Shown: positions 24,532-31,706, counted from the first letter of the stretch. The stretch is 31,706 nt of DNA from an uncultured Oscillibacter sp. (GCA_910589315.1 CAJUTB010000031.1:1-31706), one strand, 5' to 3'. Translations and numbers: made by a program. Notes: generated by a model from the letters alone, not told the origin.

Positions 24532-25268
24532 TGTGCTTTCGCCTCCTTTGTCAATACCGGGCAGCCGCCCAGGGTATCCGCTAAAATCTGCGGAAGAATC
24601 TCCGCCGGAGCTCCCCGGTGCCGCAGCCGCCCTTCCCCGACGACAATCACTTCGTCTGCCAGGGAGATAATCCGTTCCTGATGGGAAATAATAATCATGG
24701 TCGCGCCTCCGGCGGCGTGAAGCTGTTCGAAGGTCTCCGTCAGCCGGGCAAAGGACCACAGGTCAATTCCCGCCTCCGGCTCGTCGAAAATCATCAGCTT
24801 GCCCTGCCGGGCCAGAATCGTGGCGATCTCAATCCGCTTGACCTCGCCGCCGGAGAGAGAGCCATCCACTTCCCGGTCCAGGTAGTCGTTGGCGCACAGG
24901 CCCACGCGGGTGAGATACTGGCAGCAGCGGTCCTTTGACAACCGCTCGTCCCCGCTGGCCAGGGTCAGCAGCTTCCGCACCGTCAGGCCCTTGAAGCGGG
25001 GCGGCTGCTGAAATCCGTAGCTGATCCCCCGCCGGGCGCGGTCCGTGATGCCCAGATGGGTGATGTCCTCGCCGCTCCAGAAAATCTCTCCGGCGGTAGG
25101 CTGCACCAGGCCCATGATGCTTTTTGCAAGGGTGGTTTTGCCGCCGCCGTTGGGGCCGGTGAACACAACGAGGCTTCCCTCCTCCACGGTGAGGGAAATA
25201 TCGTTCAAAATCCCCAGCCGGCCGTCACCCTCCTCAACGGCATAGCTAAGGCGTTTCAATTCCAGCAT
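24528..25268 (-). CDS. smsC: Fe-S assembly ATPase, SufC family (SmsC-like)
   Basis: A 246-residue cytoplasmic ABC-type ATPase. Walker A GPNGGGKTT is at residues 38-46, the Q-loop region is YGFQQPP, the signature LSGGE is at 138-142, Walker B LMIFDEPEAGID begins at 158 and the switch His is in IIISHQERI. FDEPEAGIDLWS and the SufC-type FQQPPRFKG block place it in the SufC family and not with transporters, and no permease is nearby. AAGGAGG precedes the ATG. It overlaps the scaffold gene by 4 bases, so the two are translationally coupled. ATP hydrolysis should drive conformational change in the SmsB-like scaffold during cluster assembly. Confidence 0.9.
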   Translation of the reverse strand: MLELKRLSYAVEEGDGRLGILNDISLTVEEGSLVVFTGPNGGGKTTLAKSIMGLVQPTAGEIFWSGEDITHLGITDRARRGISYGFQQPPRFKGLTVRKLLTLASGDERLSKDRCCQYLTRVGLCANDYLDREVDGSLSGGEVKRIEIATILARQGKLMIFDEPEAGIDLWSFARLTETFEQLHAAGGATMIIISHQERIISLADEVIVVGEGRLRHRGAPAEILPQILADTLGGCPVLTKEAKAQ

Positions 25269-25310
25269 ATGTTAAAATCCTCCTTACAGGCTGCGTGGTT
25301 TTTCGATGGT

Positions 25311-25339
25311 ATTCTATCAGATGCGCGCAGAAAATGCAA
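25311..25339 (-). promoter_or_regulatory. Promoter of the smsCB-like operon
   Basis: On the minus strand TTGCAT (25334-25339) and TAGAAT (25311-25316) are separated by 17 bp. The start would be near 25304, about 36 bases upstream of the smsC ATG. No Rrf2/IscR-like operator dyad was obvious. Confidence 0.65.
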
Positions 25340-25461
25340 CGCGGCTTTTGGGATTTTCTCCACTATTTTATCCGAAATGCTGTTTTTTATCTGTTGCAGG
25401 CGCAACAGGCACGCAATTTTCGCCGCCGTCATATACTGGAAGGAAAAGGAGGGTCCTCATC

Positions 25462-26073
25462 ATGGAACAGACGGTACATAACTCCGAACCCTACGATTTC
25501 CGGCAATATGACCGCATTTGGCAGCGGGTCGCCCCAAACCTGGAACCCTATCCCGACATGACGCCGCCGGCGGAATCCCCCCCGCCAAAGACAGCCGCCG
25601 CCTTGACACGGCAGGAAAGCCAGCTCCCCGGCGCGGAGGCCAATCCCTGCTGTATGGGCACCGAAGCCGCGGAGATGCTGGACGTTCTCACCGGCTACAT
25701 CGAAGAAGAACAGTCCGACCGGCGGTACACCCTGGCTCTGGTGCGGCAGGCTCCCTCCTGGGCGCGGCAGCGGCTGCGGGACATCGCCGCGGACCAGGCC
25801 GGCCACGCCCGGCGGCTCATGGCCGCATACTATTTGATTACCGGCGAGTGTTACCGCCCCAGCGTCAGTACGGAGCGCATTTATACCGGCCGCTGGTGCC
25901 CCGCCCTGCGGGAGCGATACCATGCCGCCGCCTGCAACGGACTGAACTACGCCCGCTCCGCGGAGGACGCGGTTGACCCCTGCCTGAGCCTTCTCCTGCG
26001 GGAGCTGAGCGAAAGCTCCTACCAGCACGCCGCGCAGCTCATGCAGATGCTGGAGCGCAGCATTCAGGGGTGA
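25462..26073 (+). CDS. Ferritin-like four-helix protein with degenerate metal site
   Basis: A 203-residue protein with a Pro-rich, probably disordered N-terminus (about residues 1-70) and a C-terminal ferritin-like four-helix bundle. Helix 1 carries the Glu run YIEEEQ and helix 2 DIAADQAGHARRLMAAYYLITGECY. Helix 3 spans ERYHAAACNGLNYARSAED and helix 4 ELSESSYQHAAQL. In di-iron ferritin-like proteins each of helices 2 and 4 supplies E-x-x-H. Here helix 2 reads Q-A-G-H and helix 4 S-Y-Q-H, so both Glu ligands are lost while both His remain. AAGGAGG lies before the ATG at 25462, so the open frame upstream (from 25306) is not used. It diverges from the smsCB-like operon. The function is unknown; it may bind another metal or be structural. 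Confidence 0.75.
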   Translation: MEQTVHNSEPYDFRQYDRIWQRVAPNLEPYPDMTPPAESPPPKTAAALTRQESQLPGAEANPCCMGTEAAEMLDVLTGYIEEEQSDRRYTLALVRQAPSWARQRLRDIAADQAGHARRLMAAYYLITGECYRPSVSTERIYTGRWCPALRERYHAAACNGLNYARSAEDAVDPCLSLLLRELSESSYQHAAQLMQMLERSIQG

Positions 26074-26098
26074 TTCGTTTCCCGTTTGGGGCCGAAAA

Positions 26099-26130
26099 GG
26101 GCCGCCCAGAGAGGCGGCCCCTGCATTTTT
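26099..26130 (+). terminator. Intrinsic terminator
   Basis: GGGCCGCC and GGCGGCCC form an 8-bp G/C stem with a CAGAGA loop, followed by CTGCATTTTT. It ends the ferritin-like gene transcript ahead of the typA promoter. Confidence 0.8.
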
Positions 26131-26167
26131 AACCAAAAACCGCCCTGGGTTTCCTCGGAATTTGTAC

Positions 26168-26196
26168 TTGAAAACCGGGGGAAACAAGGTTATAAT
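26168..26196 (+). promoter_or_regulatory. Promoter of typA
   Basis: TTGAAA (26168-26173) and TATAAT (26191-26196) with 17-bp spacing. Transcription would start near 26203, about 50 bases before the ATG. Confidence 0.8.
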
Positions 26197-26253
26197 ATCA
26201 TTTCGATTGTAAGATTAAAAGGCGGAATACGCCGTGAACAAAGGAGAGCCTTT

Positions 26254-28077
26254 ATGCAGAATGAACATTTGAGAAACATCGCCATCATCGCCCACGTGGA
26301 CCACGGCAAAACCACTCTGGTCGATGAAATGCTCAAGCAGGGCGGCGTCTACCGGGAAAATCAGGAGGTGGTGGAGCGCGTGATGGACTCCGGCGACCTG
26401 GAGCGGGAGCGCGGCATTACCATTCTGGCCAAAAACACCGCCATCCGCTACGGCGACACCAAAATTAACGTCGTCGACACCCCGGGCCACGCCGATTTCG
26501 GCGGCGAGGTGGAGCGGGTCCTGAAAATGGTCAACGGCGTCATCCTTCTGGTGGACGCCGCCGAAGGACCGATGCCCCAGACGCGTTTTGTCCTCAGCCG
26601 CGCCCTGGAGCTGGGACACCGGGTCATTGTCGTCGTGAACAAAATCGACCGGCCTGACCAGCGGGTCCACGAGGTCGTTGACGAGGTTCTGGAGCTTCTG
26701 ATGGACCTGGACGCCACCAGCGAGCAGCTGGATTCCCCCATGTTGTTCTGTTCCGGACGGCAGGGCACCGCCTCCTATTCCCCCGACACCGCCGGAACCG
26801 ATCTCAAGCCGCTTTTCGAAACCATCCTGGAGTATATCCCCGCCCCCGAGGCCAATGTGGACGAGCCGTTCCAAATGCTGGTTTCCTCCATCGATTATAA
26901 CGAATTCGTCGGCCGGATTGCCATTGGCCGGATTGAGCGCGGCTCTTTGAAGCAGAATCAGGAAATCGCCGTCTGCAACTACCACGACCCGGAGGCCGTC
27001 CTTCGCAAAGCCAAGGCCACCGCTATTTATGAATTCGAGGGCCTTGCCCGGAACCCCGTTCAGGCGTCCACCGCAGGCAACATCATTGCCATGAGCGGCA
27101 TTCCCGACATCACCATTGGCGACACCATCTGCGTCCCCGACCGGGTGGAGGCTCTGCCGTTTGTTAAAATTTCCGCCCCCACCCTGGAAATGACATTTTC
27201 CGTCAACGATTCCCCCTTTGCGGGAAAAGAGGGAAAATATGTCACCTCCCGCCAGATTCGGGACCGCCTTTTCCGGGAAACCTTGAAGGACGTTTCCCTG
27301 CGCGTCACCGAAACCGACAAGGAAACCGCCTTCAACGTGGCGGGACGGGGCGAGATGTCTTTGTCCATCCTGATCGAAACCATGCGCCGGGAGGGCTACG
27401 AATTCCAGGTCTCTCCCGCCCGCGTGCTCTACCAGGAGATCGACGGGAAAACGTGCGAGCCGATCGAACGCCTGGTGGTGGACGTGCCTGCGGACTGCGT
27501 GGGGGCCGTCATTGAAAAGCTGGGCCAGCGCAAGGCCGACCTGGGGAACATGACCCCTGTGGGCAGCCGCATGAAGATCGAATTTTTAATTCCCGCCCGG
27601 GGCCTGTTCGGCTACCGCAGCGACTTCCTCACCGACACCAAGGGCGAAGGCATCATGGCCTCTGTCTTTGACTCCTACGCCCCCTACAAGGGCGATATCT
27701 CCCGCCGGGGCAACGGCTCCCTGATATCCTTTGAAACCGGCGAGTCCGTCACTTACGGCCTGTTCAACGCCCAGGAGCGGGGCACTTTGTTTATCGGCGC
27801 GGGCGTGCCGGTCTACGGCGGCATGATTGTCGGCGTGTCCCCCAGAAGCGAGGATATGACCGTCAACGTGTGCAAGAAAAAGCAGCTCACCAACACCCGC
27901 GCCTCTGGCTCTGACGACGCCCTTCGGCTGGTGCCGCCCAAACAGATGAGCCTGGAACAGTGCCTGGAATTCCTGGCGGATGACGAACTGCTGGAAGTTA
28001 CTCCCCAGAGCCTGCGGATGCGCAAGAGCATCCTGGACCACGAGAAGCGCATGAAAGCCCTGCACGGGAAAAAATAA
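26254..28077 (+). CDS. typA: Ribosome-associated translational GTPase TypA/BipA
   Basis: A 607-residue GTPase of normal family length. G1 is HVDHGKTT (14-21), the switch-I block is RERGITILAKNTA, G3 is DTPGHADFGGEVERV, G4 is NKIDRPDQR and G5 is near CSGRQG. The beta-barrel domain II, two EF-G-like domains (SVNDSPFAGKEGKYVTSR and GRGEMSLSILIETMRREGYEFQVSPARV) and the TypA-specific C-terminal domain (ending RMRKSILDHEKRMK) follow in order. It binds the ribosome and affects assembly, stress and cold growth in other bacteria. AAGGAG is 7 bases upstream of the ATG at 26254; an open frame continues upstream to 26086 but crosses the promoter. It is monocistronic. Confidence 0.97.
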   Translation: MQNEHLRNIAIIAHVDHGKTTLVDEMLKQGGVYRENQEVVERVMDSGDLERERGITILAKNTAIRYGDTKINVVDTPGHADFGGEVERVLKMVNGVILLVDAAEGPMPQTRFVLSRALELGHRVIVVVNKIDRPDQRVHEVVDEVLELLMDLDATSEQLDSPMLFCSGRQGTASYSPDTAGTDLKPLFETILEYIPAPEANVDEPFQMLVSSIDYNEFVGRIAIGRIERGSLKQNQEIAVCNYHDPEAVLRKAKATAIYEFEGLARNPVQASTAGNIIAMSGIPDITIGDTICVPDRVEALPFVKISAPTLEMTFSVNDSPFAGKEGKYVTSRQIRDRLFRETLKDVSLRVTETDKETAFNVAGRGEMSLSILIETMRREGYEFQVSPARVLYQEIDGKTCEPIERLVVDVPADCVGAVIEKLGQRKADLGNMTPVGSRMKIEFLIPARGLFGYRSDFLTDTKGEGIMASVFDSYAPYKGDISRRGNGSLISFETGESVTYGLFNAQERGTLFIGAGVPVYGGMIVGVSPRSEDMTVNVCKKKQLTNTRASGSDDALRLVPPKQMSLEQCLEFLADDELLEVTPQSLRMRKSILDHEKRMKALHGKK

Positions 28078-28357
28078 GAAGGAGCTTTTCGTGCAAGGTG
28101 CGTCCGGTCTGTGCCGGGCCTTTCCTGAGCTGCCGCTTCCACCTTGAAAACCCGTCAAGAGGCCTGAGAACCGGCTTCCGCCCGGCGAATAAAAACCGCT
28201 GAACGGGCTCCCGGGAACCGCAGGCAGCGATCCAAACGCGGGTGAATTCCCCTGACTGATGTGCAAATAAAGGAACCATATGGGAAAGCCTATCACATCC
28301 TCTTTGAATTTCTATGCAGACCGCTTCTATTTTCAGCGAAGAATTTCCCGTTTGCTC
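28078..28357. other. Long gene-free interval with local inverted repeats
   Basis: About 280 bases between typA and the next promoter hold no convincing gene. Several short complementary pieces are visible on the plus strand: CAAGGTG (about 28094) with CACCTTG (about 28141), CCGG-TCTGTG-CCGG inside that pair, and CCGG-CTTCCGC-CCGG further on. No good T-run ends the typA transcript. A structured 3' UTR or small RNA is possible, but I could not match it to tmRNA, 6S, SRP, RNase P or a known riboswitch. Confidence 0.35.
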
Positions 28358-28386
28358 TTGACCTTCCGGCAGAAATCCAGTAAAAT
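28358..28386 (+). promoter_or_regulatory. Promoter of the second radical SAM gene
   Basis: TTGACC (28358-28363) and TAAAAT (28381-28386) are separated by 17 bp. The predicted start near 28393 leaves a leader of about 80 bases. Confidence 0.7.
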
Positions 28387-28474
28387 AGAGGCGTTGTAAC
28401 CATTTTACCGAAACGGCGTCCCGCTGTTTTTCATAGACCCTATCACCATTTGAACGAAAGGCCGAGAACGCATC

Positions 28475-29362
28475 ATGAAACATCCCTACAAAACCCGGAA
28501 GGGCGGCGCAACCGTTACCATCTTTGTCCCCTACGACTGCAAAAATCATTGCCCCTTCTGCATCAACAAAGGCGAATACGCGGACTTAACCGGCTTCTCT
28601 GCGGAGAATATCTGCCGGAGCATCCGGCGCATGGACGCCATCACTCCCTATTGTGATTTCGTTTTCACTGGCGGCGAGCCCTTTGCCGACCTGGTAATTC
28701 TGCAAAGGATGCTGGATGAAATCCCGACCACTCACAAGGTTTATATCAACACCACCCTTCCCGTCTCCGAACACCAGTCCGAGGACGACATCCTCGCGTT
28801 TGCGGAGAAAAACAAGCACAAGATCACCTGCATCAATGTTTCCCGGCATATGCAGAAATTTGTCGTCGAATCCAACGACGGTCTTCTGTCCCGTCTGCCG
28901 GTGCCCTTCCGGGTGAACTGCGTGCTTTACAAGGATTATCCCGCCAAGAACCTCATTCCGTATCTGGAACGCTTCCGCAAGGTTCCCGGCTCGTCGATTC
29001 AATTCCGGTTTGACTATACCGCCACGACGCCGGAGAATCTCTATGAGGAGAAAAATGACCGGATTCTTCAGGACTTGAAGCAGATTGCCCATTACACCGG
29101 CCTGGACGGCTGCCGGATGCGCTGCGGCTTCCACTTCGATTACCACGGCATGGAGCTGACGTATCACAAGACGCTTCCCTATTCCACGGTCGTCGAGACA
29201 GACCCGGTGAACGGCGTCACCTATGATATCCTCTATGACATTCTTATCAAGCAAAACGGCGACATTCACAGCGACTGGGACGGCACGCCCCTGGACGTGT
29301 CCGCTTATGAGCGCGTTGTGTTCGAGCCGTACGACTTGAAATGGCTTGCCAAAATTGCGTGA
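28475..29362 (+). CDS. Radical SAM protein of unknown substrate
   Basis: A 295-residue radical SAM enzyme. The cluster motif Cys22-x3-Cys26-x2-Cys29 (CKNHCPFC) is canonical, followed by the SAM-binding GGE in TGGEPF (66-68) and barrel strands such as YINTTLPVSE and FRVNCVLYKD. The C-terminal third has a CRMRCGFHFDYHG segment with two extra Cys and a His-rich turn, but no full SPASM domain. The ribosome site is weak (AAAGG about 13 bases before the ATG). It has its own promoter and a strong terminator immediately after its stop. Neighbours are housekeeping genes, so context gives no substrate clue. The compact size with the extra Cys pair could mean RNA, peptide or small-molecule modification. 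Confidence 0.82.
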   Translation: MKHPYKTRKGGATVTIFVPYDCKNHCPFCINKGEYADLTGFSAENICRSIRRMDAITPYCDFVFTGGEPFADLVILQRMLDEIPTTHKVYINTTLPVSEHQSEDDILAFAEKNKHKITCINVSRHMQKFVVESNDGLLSRLPVPFRVNCVLYKDYPAKNLIPYLERFRKVPGSSIQFRFDYTATTPENLYEEKNDRILQDLKQIAHYTGLDGCRMRCGFHFDYHGMELTYHKTLPYSTVVETDPVNGVTYDILYDILIKQNGDIHSDWDGTPLDVSAYERVVFEPYDLKWLAKIA

Positions 29363-29391
29363 AAAAAGCGGCGGATTTTCCGCCGCTTTTT
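29362..29391 (+). terminator. Terminator between the radical SAM gene and ispE
   Basis: GCGGCGG pairs with CCGCCGC, extended by flanking A and T runs (AAAAA/TTTTT), with a short ATTTT loop region, and ends in TTTTT. It starts at the stop codon of the radical SAM gene. The ispE ribosome site AGGAGG begins only two bases after the T-run. Confidence 0.88.
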
Positions 29392-29408
29392 CAGGAGGCT
29401 GTACGTTT

Positions 29409-30272
29409 ATGATGGCACAATCTGCACCGGCGAAAGTCAATCTGGCCCTGGATATCCTGCGCCGCCGTCCCGACGGCTACCATGATATGCATATGGTTAT
29501 GCAGACCGTCTCCCTCTGCGATCAGGTCTCCGTCTCCGAAGCGGCGGGCGGCTTTGCCCTTCGGGCTGAGGGAATCACACTGCCGGAGGGGAAAAAGACG
29601 TTGGAGCAGCAGGCTGTCGAGGCGTTTTTCCACGCCTTGGGACGGCCCGCCCCCGGCCTTTCGGTGGACCTGTGGAAGCAAATTCCCGCTTTTGCAGGGC
29701 TGGGCGGCGGCAGCTCCGACGTGGCGGCCCTGCTGCGGCTTCTGAGAGCCCGCTACGCCCCGGAAATGCCTTCCCTGGAGCTGGAACGCATCGGCTTGCA
29801 GGTGGGCTGTGACGTGCCCTTCTGCGTGCGGGGCGGCACGGTGTTGGTTATGGGCCGCGGGGAGGTTTTGGCAGATTTGCCGCCCTTGCCGGACTGCCGT
29901 TTTCTTCTCTGCAAACCAGATTTCGATTTGCCTACGCCGAAGATGTTCGCCCGGGTCACGCCCGGCGCGTGGCCCGAAACCCCGGATATTGACGGTATGG
30001 TTTCCGCACTGGCGGCGGGGGATTTGCCCGGCATTGCGCGGCGAATGTCCAATGTGTTCAAGTTTGTCCTGCCCACCCCGGCGCGGGTCGAAATCGAGGA
30101 CATTAAAGCGGTTATGCTCCGCTTCGGCGCGCTGGGAGCCGTTATGTCCGGGTCTGGGTCGGCCGTCGTGGGACTGTTCCGCCCGGACGCCAGTCTTCAG
30201 CGTCCCTACGATATCCTCAAACGCCGTTACCGGCAGGTCTTTACCGCACAGCCTACTCCCCGGCTGGAATGA
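29409..30272 (+). CDS. ispE: 4-diphosphocytidyl-2-C-methyl-D-erythritol kinase
   Basis: A 287-residue GHMP-family kinase that phosphorylates CDP-methylerythritol in the non-mevalonate isoprenoid pathway. Diagnostic blocks are APAKVNLALDIL with RRPDGYHD at the N-terminus (Lys9 is the catalytic Lys region), the ATP-binding GLGGGSSD (97-104), the catalytic-base Asp135 in GCDVPFC, and the C-terminal GHMP block GAVMSGSGSAVVGLF. Length is normal. AGGAGG is 10 bases before the first of two tandem ATG codons. The gene directly follows a terminator, so its promoter must lie within or upstream of that hairpin, or it relies on readthrough. Confidence 0.95.
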   Translation: MMAQSAPAKVNLALDILRRRPDGYHDMHMVMQTVSLCDQVSVSEAAGGFALRAEGITLPEGKKTLEQQAVEAFFHALGRPAPGLSVDLWKQIPAFAGLGGGSSDVAALLRLLRARYAPEMPSLELERIGLQVGCDVPFCVRGGTVLVMGRGEVLADLPPLPDCRFLLCKPDFDLPTPKMFARVTPGAWPETPDIDGMVSALAAGDLPGIARRMSNVFKFVLPTPARVEIEDIKAVMLRFGALGAVMSGSGSAVVGLFRPDASLQRPYDILKRRYRQVFTAQPTPRLE

Positions 30273-30283
30273 ACCGGACATAG

Positions 30284-30322
30284 AAAACCCCCGCAGACGA
30301 TATGCCGCCTGCGGGGGTTTTT
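30284..30322. terminator. Bidirectional terminator between ispE and pfkA
   Basis: AAAACCCCCGCAG and CTGCGGGGGTTTT form a perfect 13-bp stem with a 12-base loop, with T-runs available on both strands. It serves the convergent ispE and phosphofructokinase genes. Confidence 0.93.
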
Positions 30323-30329
30323 ATGTAGA

Positions 30330-31343
30330 TCAATAGTCGTGGTCCTGACGGTTCGTCAGAGCTTCCAGAATCAGATACCGCTCCATTTGGAAATTCTTCT
30401 TCATCTGCAAGGCTTCTTCCATCTCCATCCGTACCAGACAGCCGTTTTGTACGCTGATGATGCTGTGTTCGTCGCCCTCCAGCAGAGACATCACCGCTTC
30501 GTAGCCCATACGGCTGGCGGTCTCGCGGTCCCGGGCCGACGGTGCGCCGCCCCGCTGAATGTGACCCAGAACCGTCACACGCGGGTCAATGCCAGTCTCC
30601 TGGTGAATGCGGTCCGCAATCTCTATCGCGCTGCCTGCGCCCTCCGCTACGACTACCATATAATGGGTGGTGCCTGCCAGACGCGCCCGGCGGATTTTTT
30701 CCACTATGTCCCGATCAAAATCCACTTCCCGCTCGGGAATCAGCACCGCCGTCGCGCCGATGGCAATGCCGACATACAACGCCAGATAGCCCGCGTGACG
30801 GCCCATGACCTCCACCACCGAGCAGCGTTCGTGGGACTGCATCGTGTCCCGCAGCTTATCGATGCACTCAATGGCCGTGTTGCAGGCGGTGTCAAAGCCT
30901 ATAGTATAATGGGAACAGCCAATATCGTTGTCAATCGTCGCCGGAACGCCTACCACCCGCAGGCGCATGCCGTTTTTCTCAGCCTGACGGGAGATCGCCA
31001 GCGCGCCGCGGAAGGTACCGTCGCCGCCAATGGCCACAATGCCGTCCAGGCCCAGGAGCTTGCAGGTGTTAAGAGCCTTGTTGCGGCCCTCCTCCTCCAT
31101 AAATTCCAGGCTGCGGGCCGTATAGAGCATGGTGCCGCCCTTGTTGATGATATGGCTGACGCTGGAGGAATCCAGCAGGACAAAATCGCTGGTAATAAGT
31201 CCGCTCCACCCGCGGCGAATGCCTACACATTTTACCCCGTTGTTGCTGGCCGTCCGAACAACCGCCCGAACTGCCGCGTTCATACCCGGCGCGTCGCCGC
31301 CGCTGGTCAGGACGCCGATGCGCTTCATTTTTTTCCCTTCCAT
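30330..31343 (-). CDS. pfkA: ATP-dependent 6-phosphofructokinase
   Basis: A 337-residue PfkA-type enzyme that phosphorylates fructose 6-phosphate in glycolysis. Motifs seen are TSGGDAPGMN (13-22), GGDGT (106-110, Gly at the site that marks ATP-users; PPi-users have Asp), TIDND (136-140, with catalytic Asp138) and EVMGRHAGYLAL and VLGHIQRGG for substrate binding. The residue before TIDND is Ala135 where ATP-type enzymes usually have Gly and PPi-types Lys, so ATP is still the likely donor. The ATG at 31343 has AGGAGG 8 bases upstream. It is monocistronic with a strong promoter. Confidence 0.95.
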   Translation of the reverse strand: MEGKKMKRIGVLTSGGDAPGMNAAVRAVVRTASNNGVKCVGIRRGWSGLITSDFVLLDSSSVSHIINKGGTMLYTARSLEFMEEEGRNKALNTCKLLGLDGIVAIGGDGTFRGALAISRQAEKNGMRLRVVGVPATIDNDIGCSHYTIGFDTACNTAIECIDKLRDTMQSHERCSVVEVMGRHAGYLALYVGIAIGATAVLIPEREVDFDRDIVEKIRRARLAGTTHYMVVVAEGAGSAIEIADRIHQETGIDPRVTVLGHIQRGGAPSARDRETASRMGYEAVMSLLEGDEHSIISVQNGCLVRMEMEEALQMKKNFQMERYLILEALTNRQDHDY

Positions 31344-31381
31344 ATGCAGTTCCTCCTGAACGTAAACGATTTTCTGCGGTA

Positions 31382-31410
31382 ATCATACCCCTTGGCGGTG
31401 GATTTGTCAA
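31382..31410 (-). promoter_or_regulatory. Promoter of pfkA
   Basis: On the minus strand TTGACA (31405-31410) and TATGAT (31382-31387) are separated by 17 bp. The transcript would start near 31375, leaving a leader of about 32 bases. Confidence 0.85.
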
Positions 31411-31706
31411 GGGTAAGAATCGAGTATGAAAGAGAATTGGCCGGCGCAGAAGGCAGGTCTTTTAACGGGACGCTAACCACCCGCTTTCAAAGCGTTTTGT
31501 TCTTGGAAATCATTGCCGTTTTCTCTGCTGGGCAAGTCTGCACAATCCTTTCCTTCCAGTCTGGGTACGGCGGGAAGCGAAATCCCCCGATAAGTTCTTA
31601 TATTGTTAAAGCGGCGGGTGGACATCATACGCAGTTTTATCCCGATATTGCTTATTACTTCCGTAGCTAAAGATAGGAAAGCGCCGAGTGGAGGAAAAAG
31701 CAGGAC
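31411..31706. other. Edge region with no supported gene
   Basis: The last 296 bases hold no gene I can support. A minus-strand frame is open from the window end to a TAG near 31475 (about 78 codons), and a plus-strand frame of 92 codons covers 31392-31670, but neither shows a recognisable motif or ribosome site. The minus-strand frame could be the end of a gene outside the window. Confidence 0.4.

Noticed and set aside
23566..24681. Plus-strand open frame of 371 codons opposite the smsB-like gene
   Set aside because: It is the antisense shadow of a clear SufB/D-family gene, starts inside a terminator and has no motif.
28085..28200. Minus-strand AGGAAAGGCCCGGCACAGACCGG as an RNase P or SRP RNA core
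   Set aside because: It resembles the AGGAAAGTCCGG motif only loosely, and the other conserved blocks of RNase P and SRP RNAs are absent on both strands.
30339..31382. Plus-strand open frame of 347 codons opposite pfkA
   Set aside because: It is the complement of a strongly supported phosphofructokinase gene, starting in a terminator region and without a ribosome site.
1..31706. CRISPR array, prophage or integrative element
   Set aside because: No regularly spaced direct repeats, integrase, phage structural gene or duplicated tRNA end was seen.

Overview
The window looks like a chromosomal segment of an anaerobic Bacillota species, probably a Clostridia/Oscillospiraceae-type gut bacterium. 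This is inferred from moderately GC-rich genes with strong AGGAGG-type ribosome sites, sigma-A promoters with 17-bp spacers, a minimal SmsC/SmsB-type Fe-S assembly pair, several radical SAM enzymes, a CCA-encoding tRNA and decayed insertion elements of the kind common in clostridia. No taxonomic search was possible.

Layout. 1-205: a tRNA-Pro(CGG) gene on the minus strand with a perfect-consensus promoter. 300-1800: a graveyard of three decayed mobile elements (IS630-type transposase, Rpn/PD-(D/E)XK protein, IS5-type transposase). 1977-9008: a six-gene operon with a serine beta-lactamase-like hydrolase followed by a complete Dpp/Opp-type peptide importer (two permeases, two ATPases, one lipoprotein binding protein). 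9118-10992: a radical SAM gene divergent from an HxlR-type regulator, with overlapping dyads between them, then a MerR-type regulator with a textbook 19-bp-spacer promoter. 11098-14435 (minus): a GtrII/GtrB/GtrA-like polymer glucosylation trio followed by a truncated SGNH-hydrolase fragment. 14683-17441: a metallophosphoesterase, a convergent sugar-nucleotidyltransferase-like gene and an orphan lipoprotein. 17490-17840: a second IS630 remnant with the same internal deletion as the first, ending at a perfect 13-bp palindrome. 18169-23392: two tandem hybrid histidine kinases, one soluble with GAF/PAS-like sensing and one membrane-bound with an extracytoplasmic sensor. 23608-25268 (minus): smsC-smsB-like Fe-S scaffold genes. 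25462-31343: a degenerate ferritin-like protein, TypA/BipA, a second radical SAM protein, IspE and (minus) 6-phosphofructokinase.

How the genes work together. The peptide importer and its hydrolase probably form one import-and-cleave unit. The gtr-like genes form the usual three-step lipid-carrier glucosylation route: charge the carrier, flip it, transfer the sugar outside. The two hybrid kinases are likely partners, but no DNA-binding output regulator or Hpt domain is encoded beside them, and the first receiver of the membrane kinase has lost its phospho-acceptor Asp. I found no CRISPR array, prophage, integrase or replication origin. No single wholly new system can be asserted. The best candidates for unusual biology are the kinase pair with a pseudo-receiver, the HxlR/radical SAM divergon, the deleted IS630 copies and the metal-ligand-poor ferritin-like protein.
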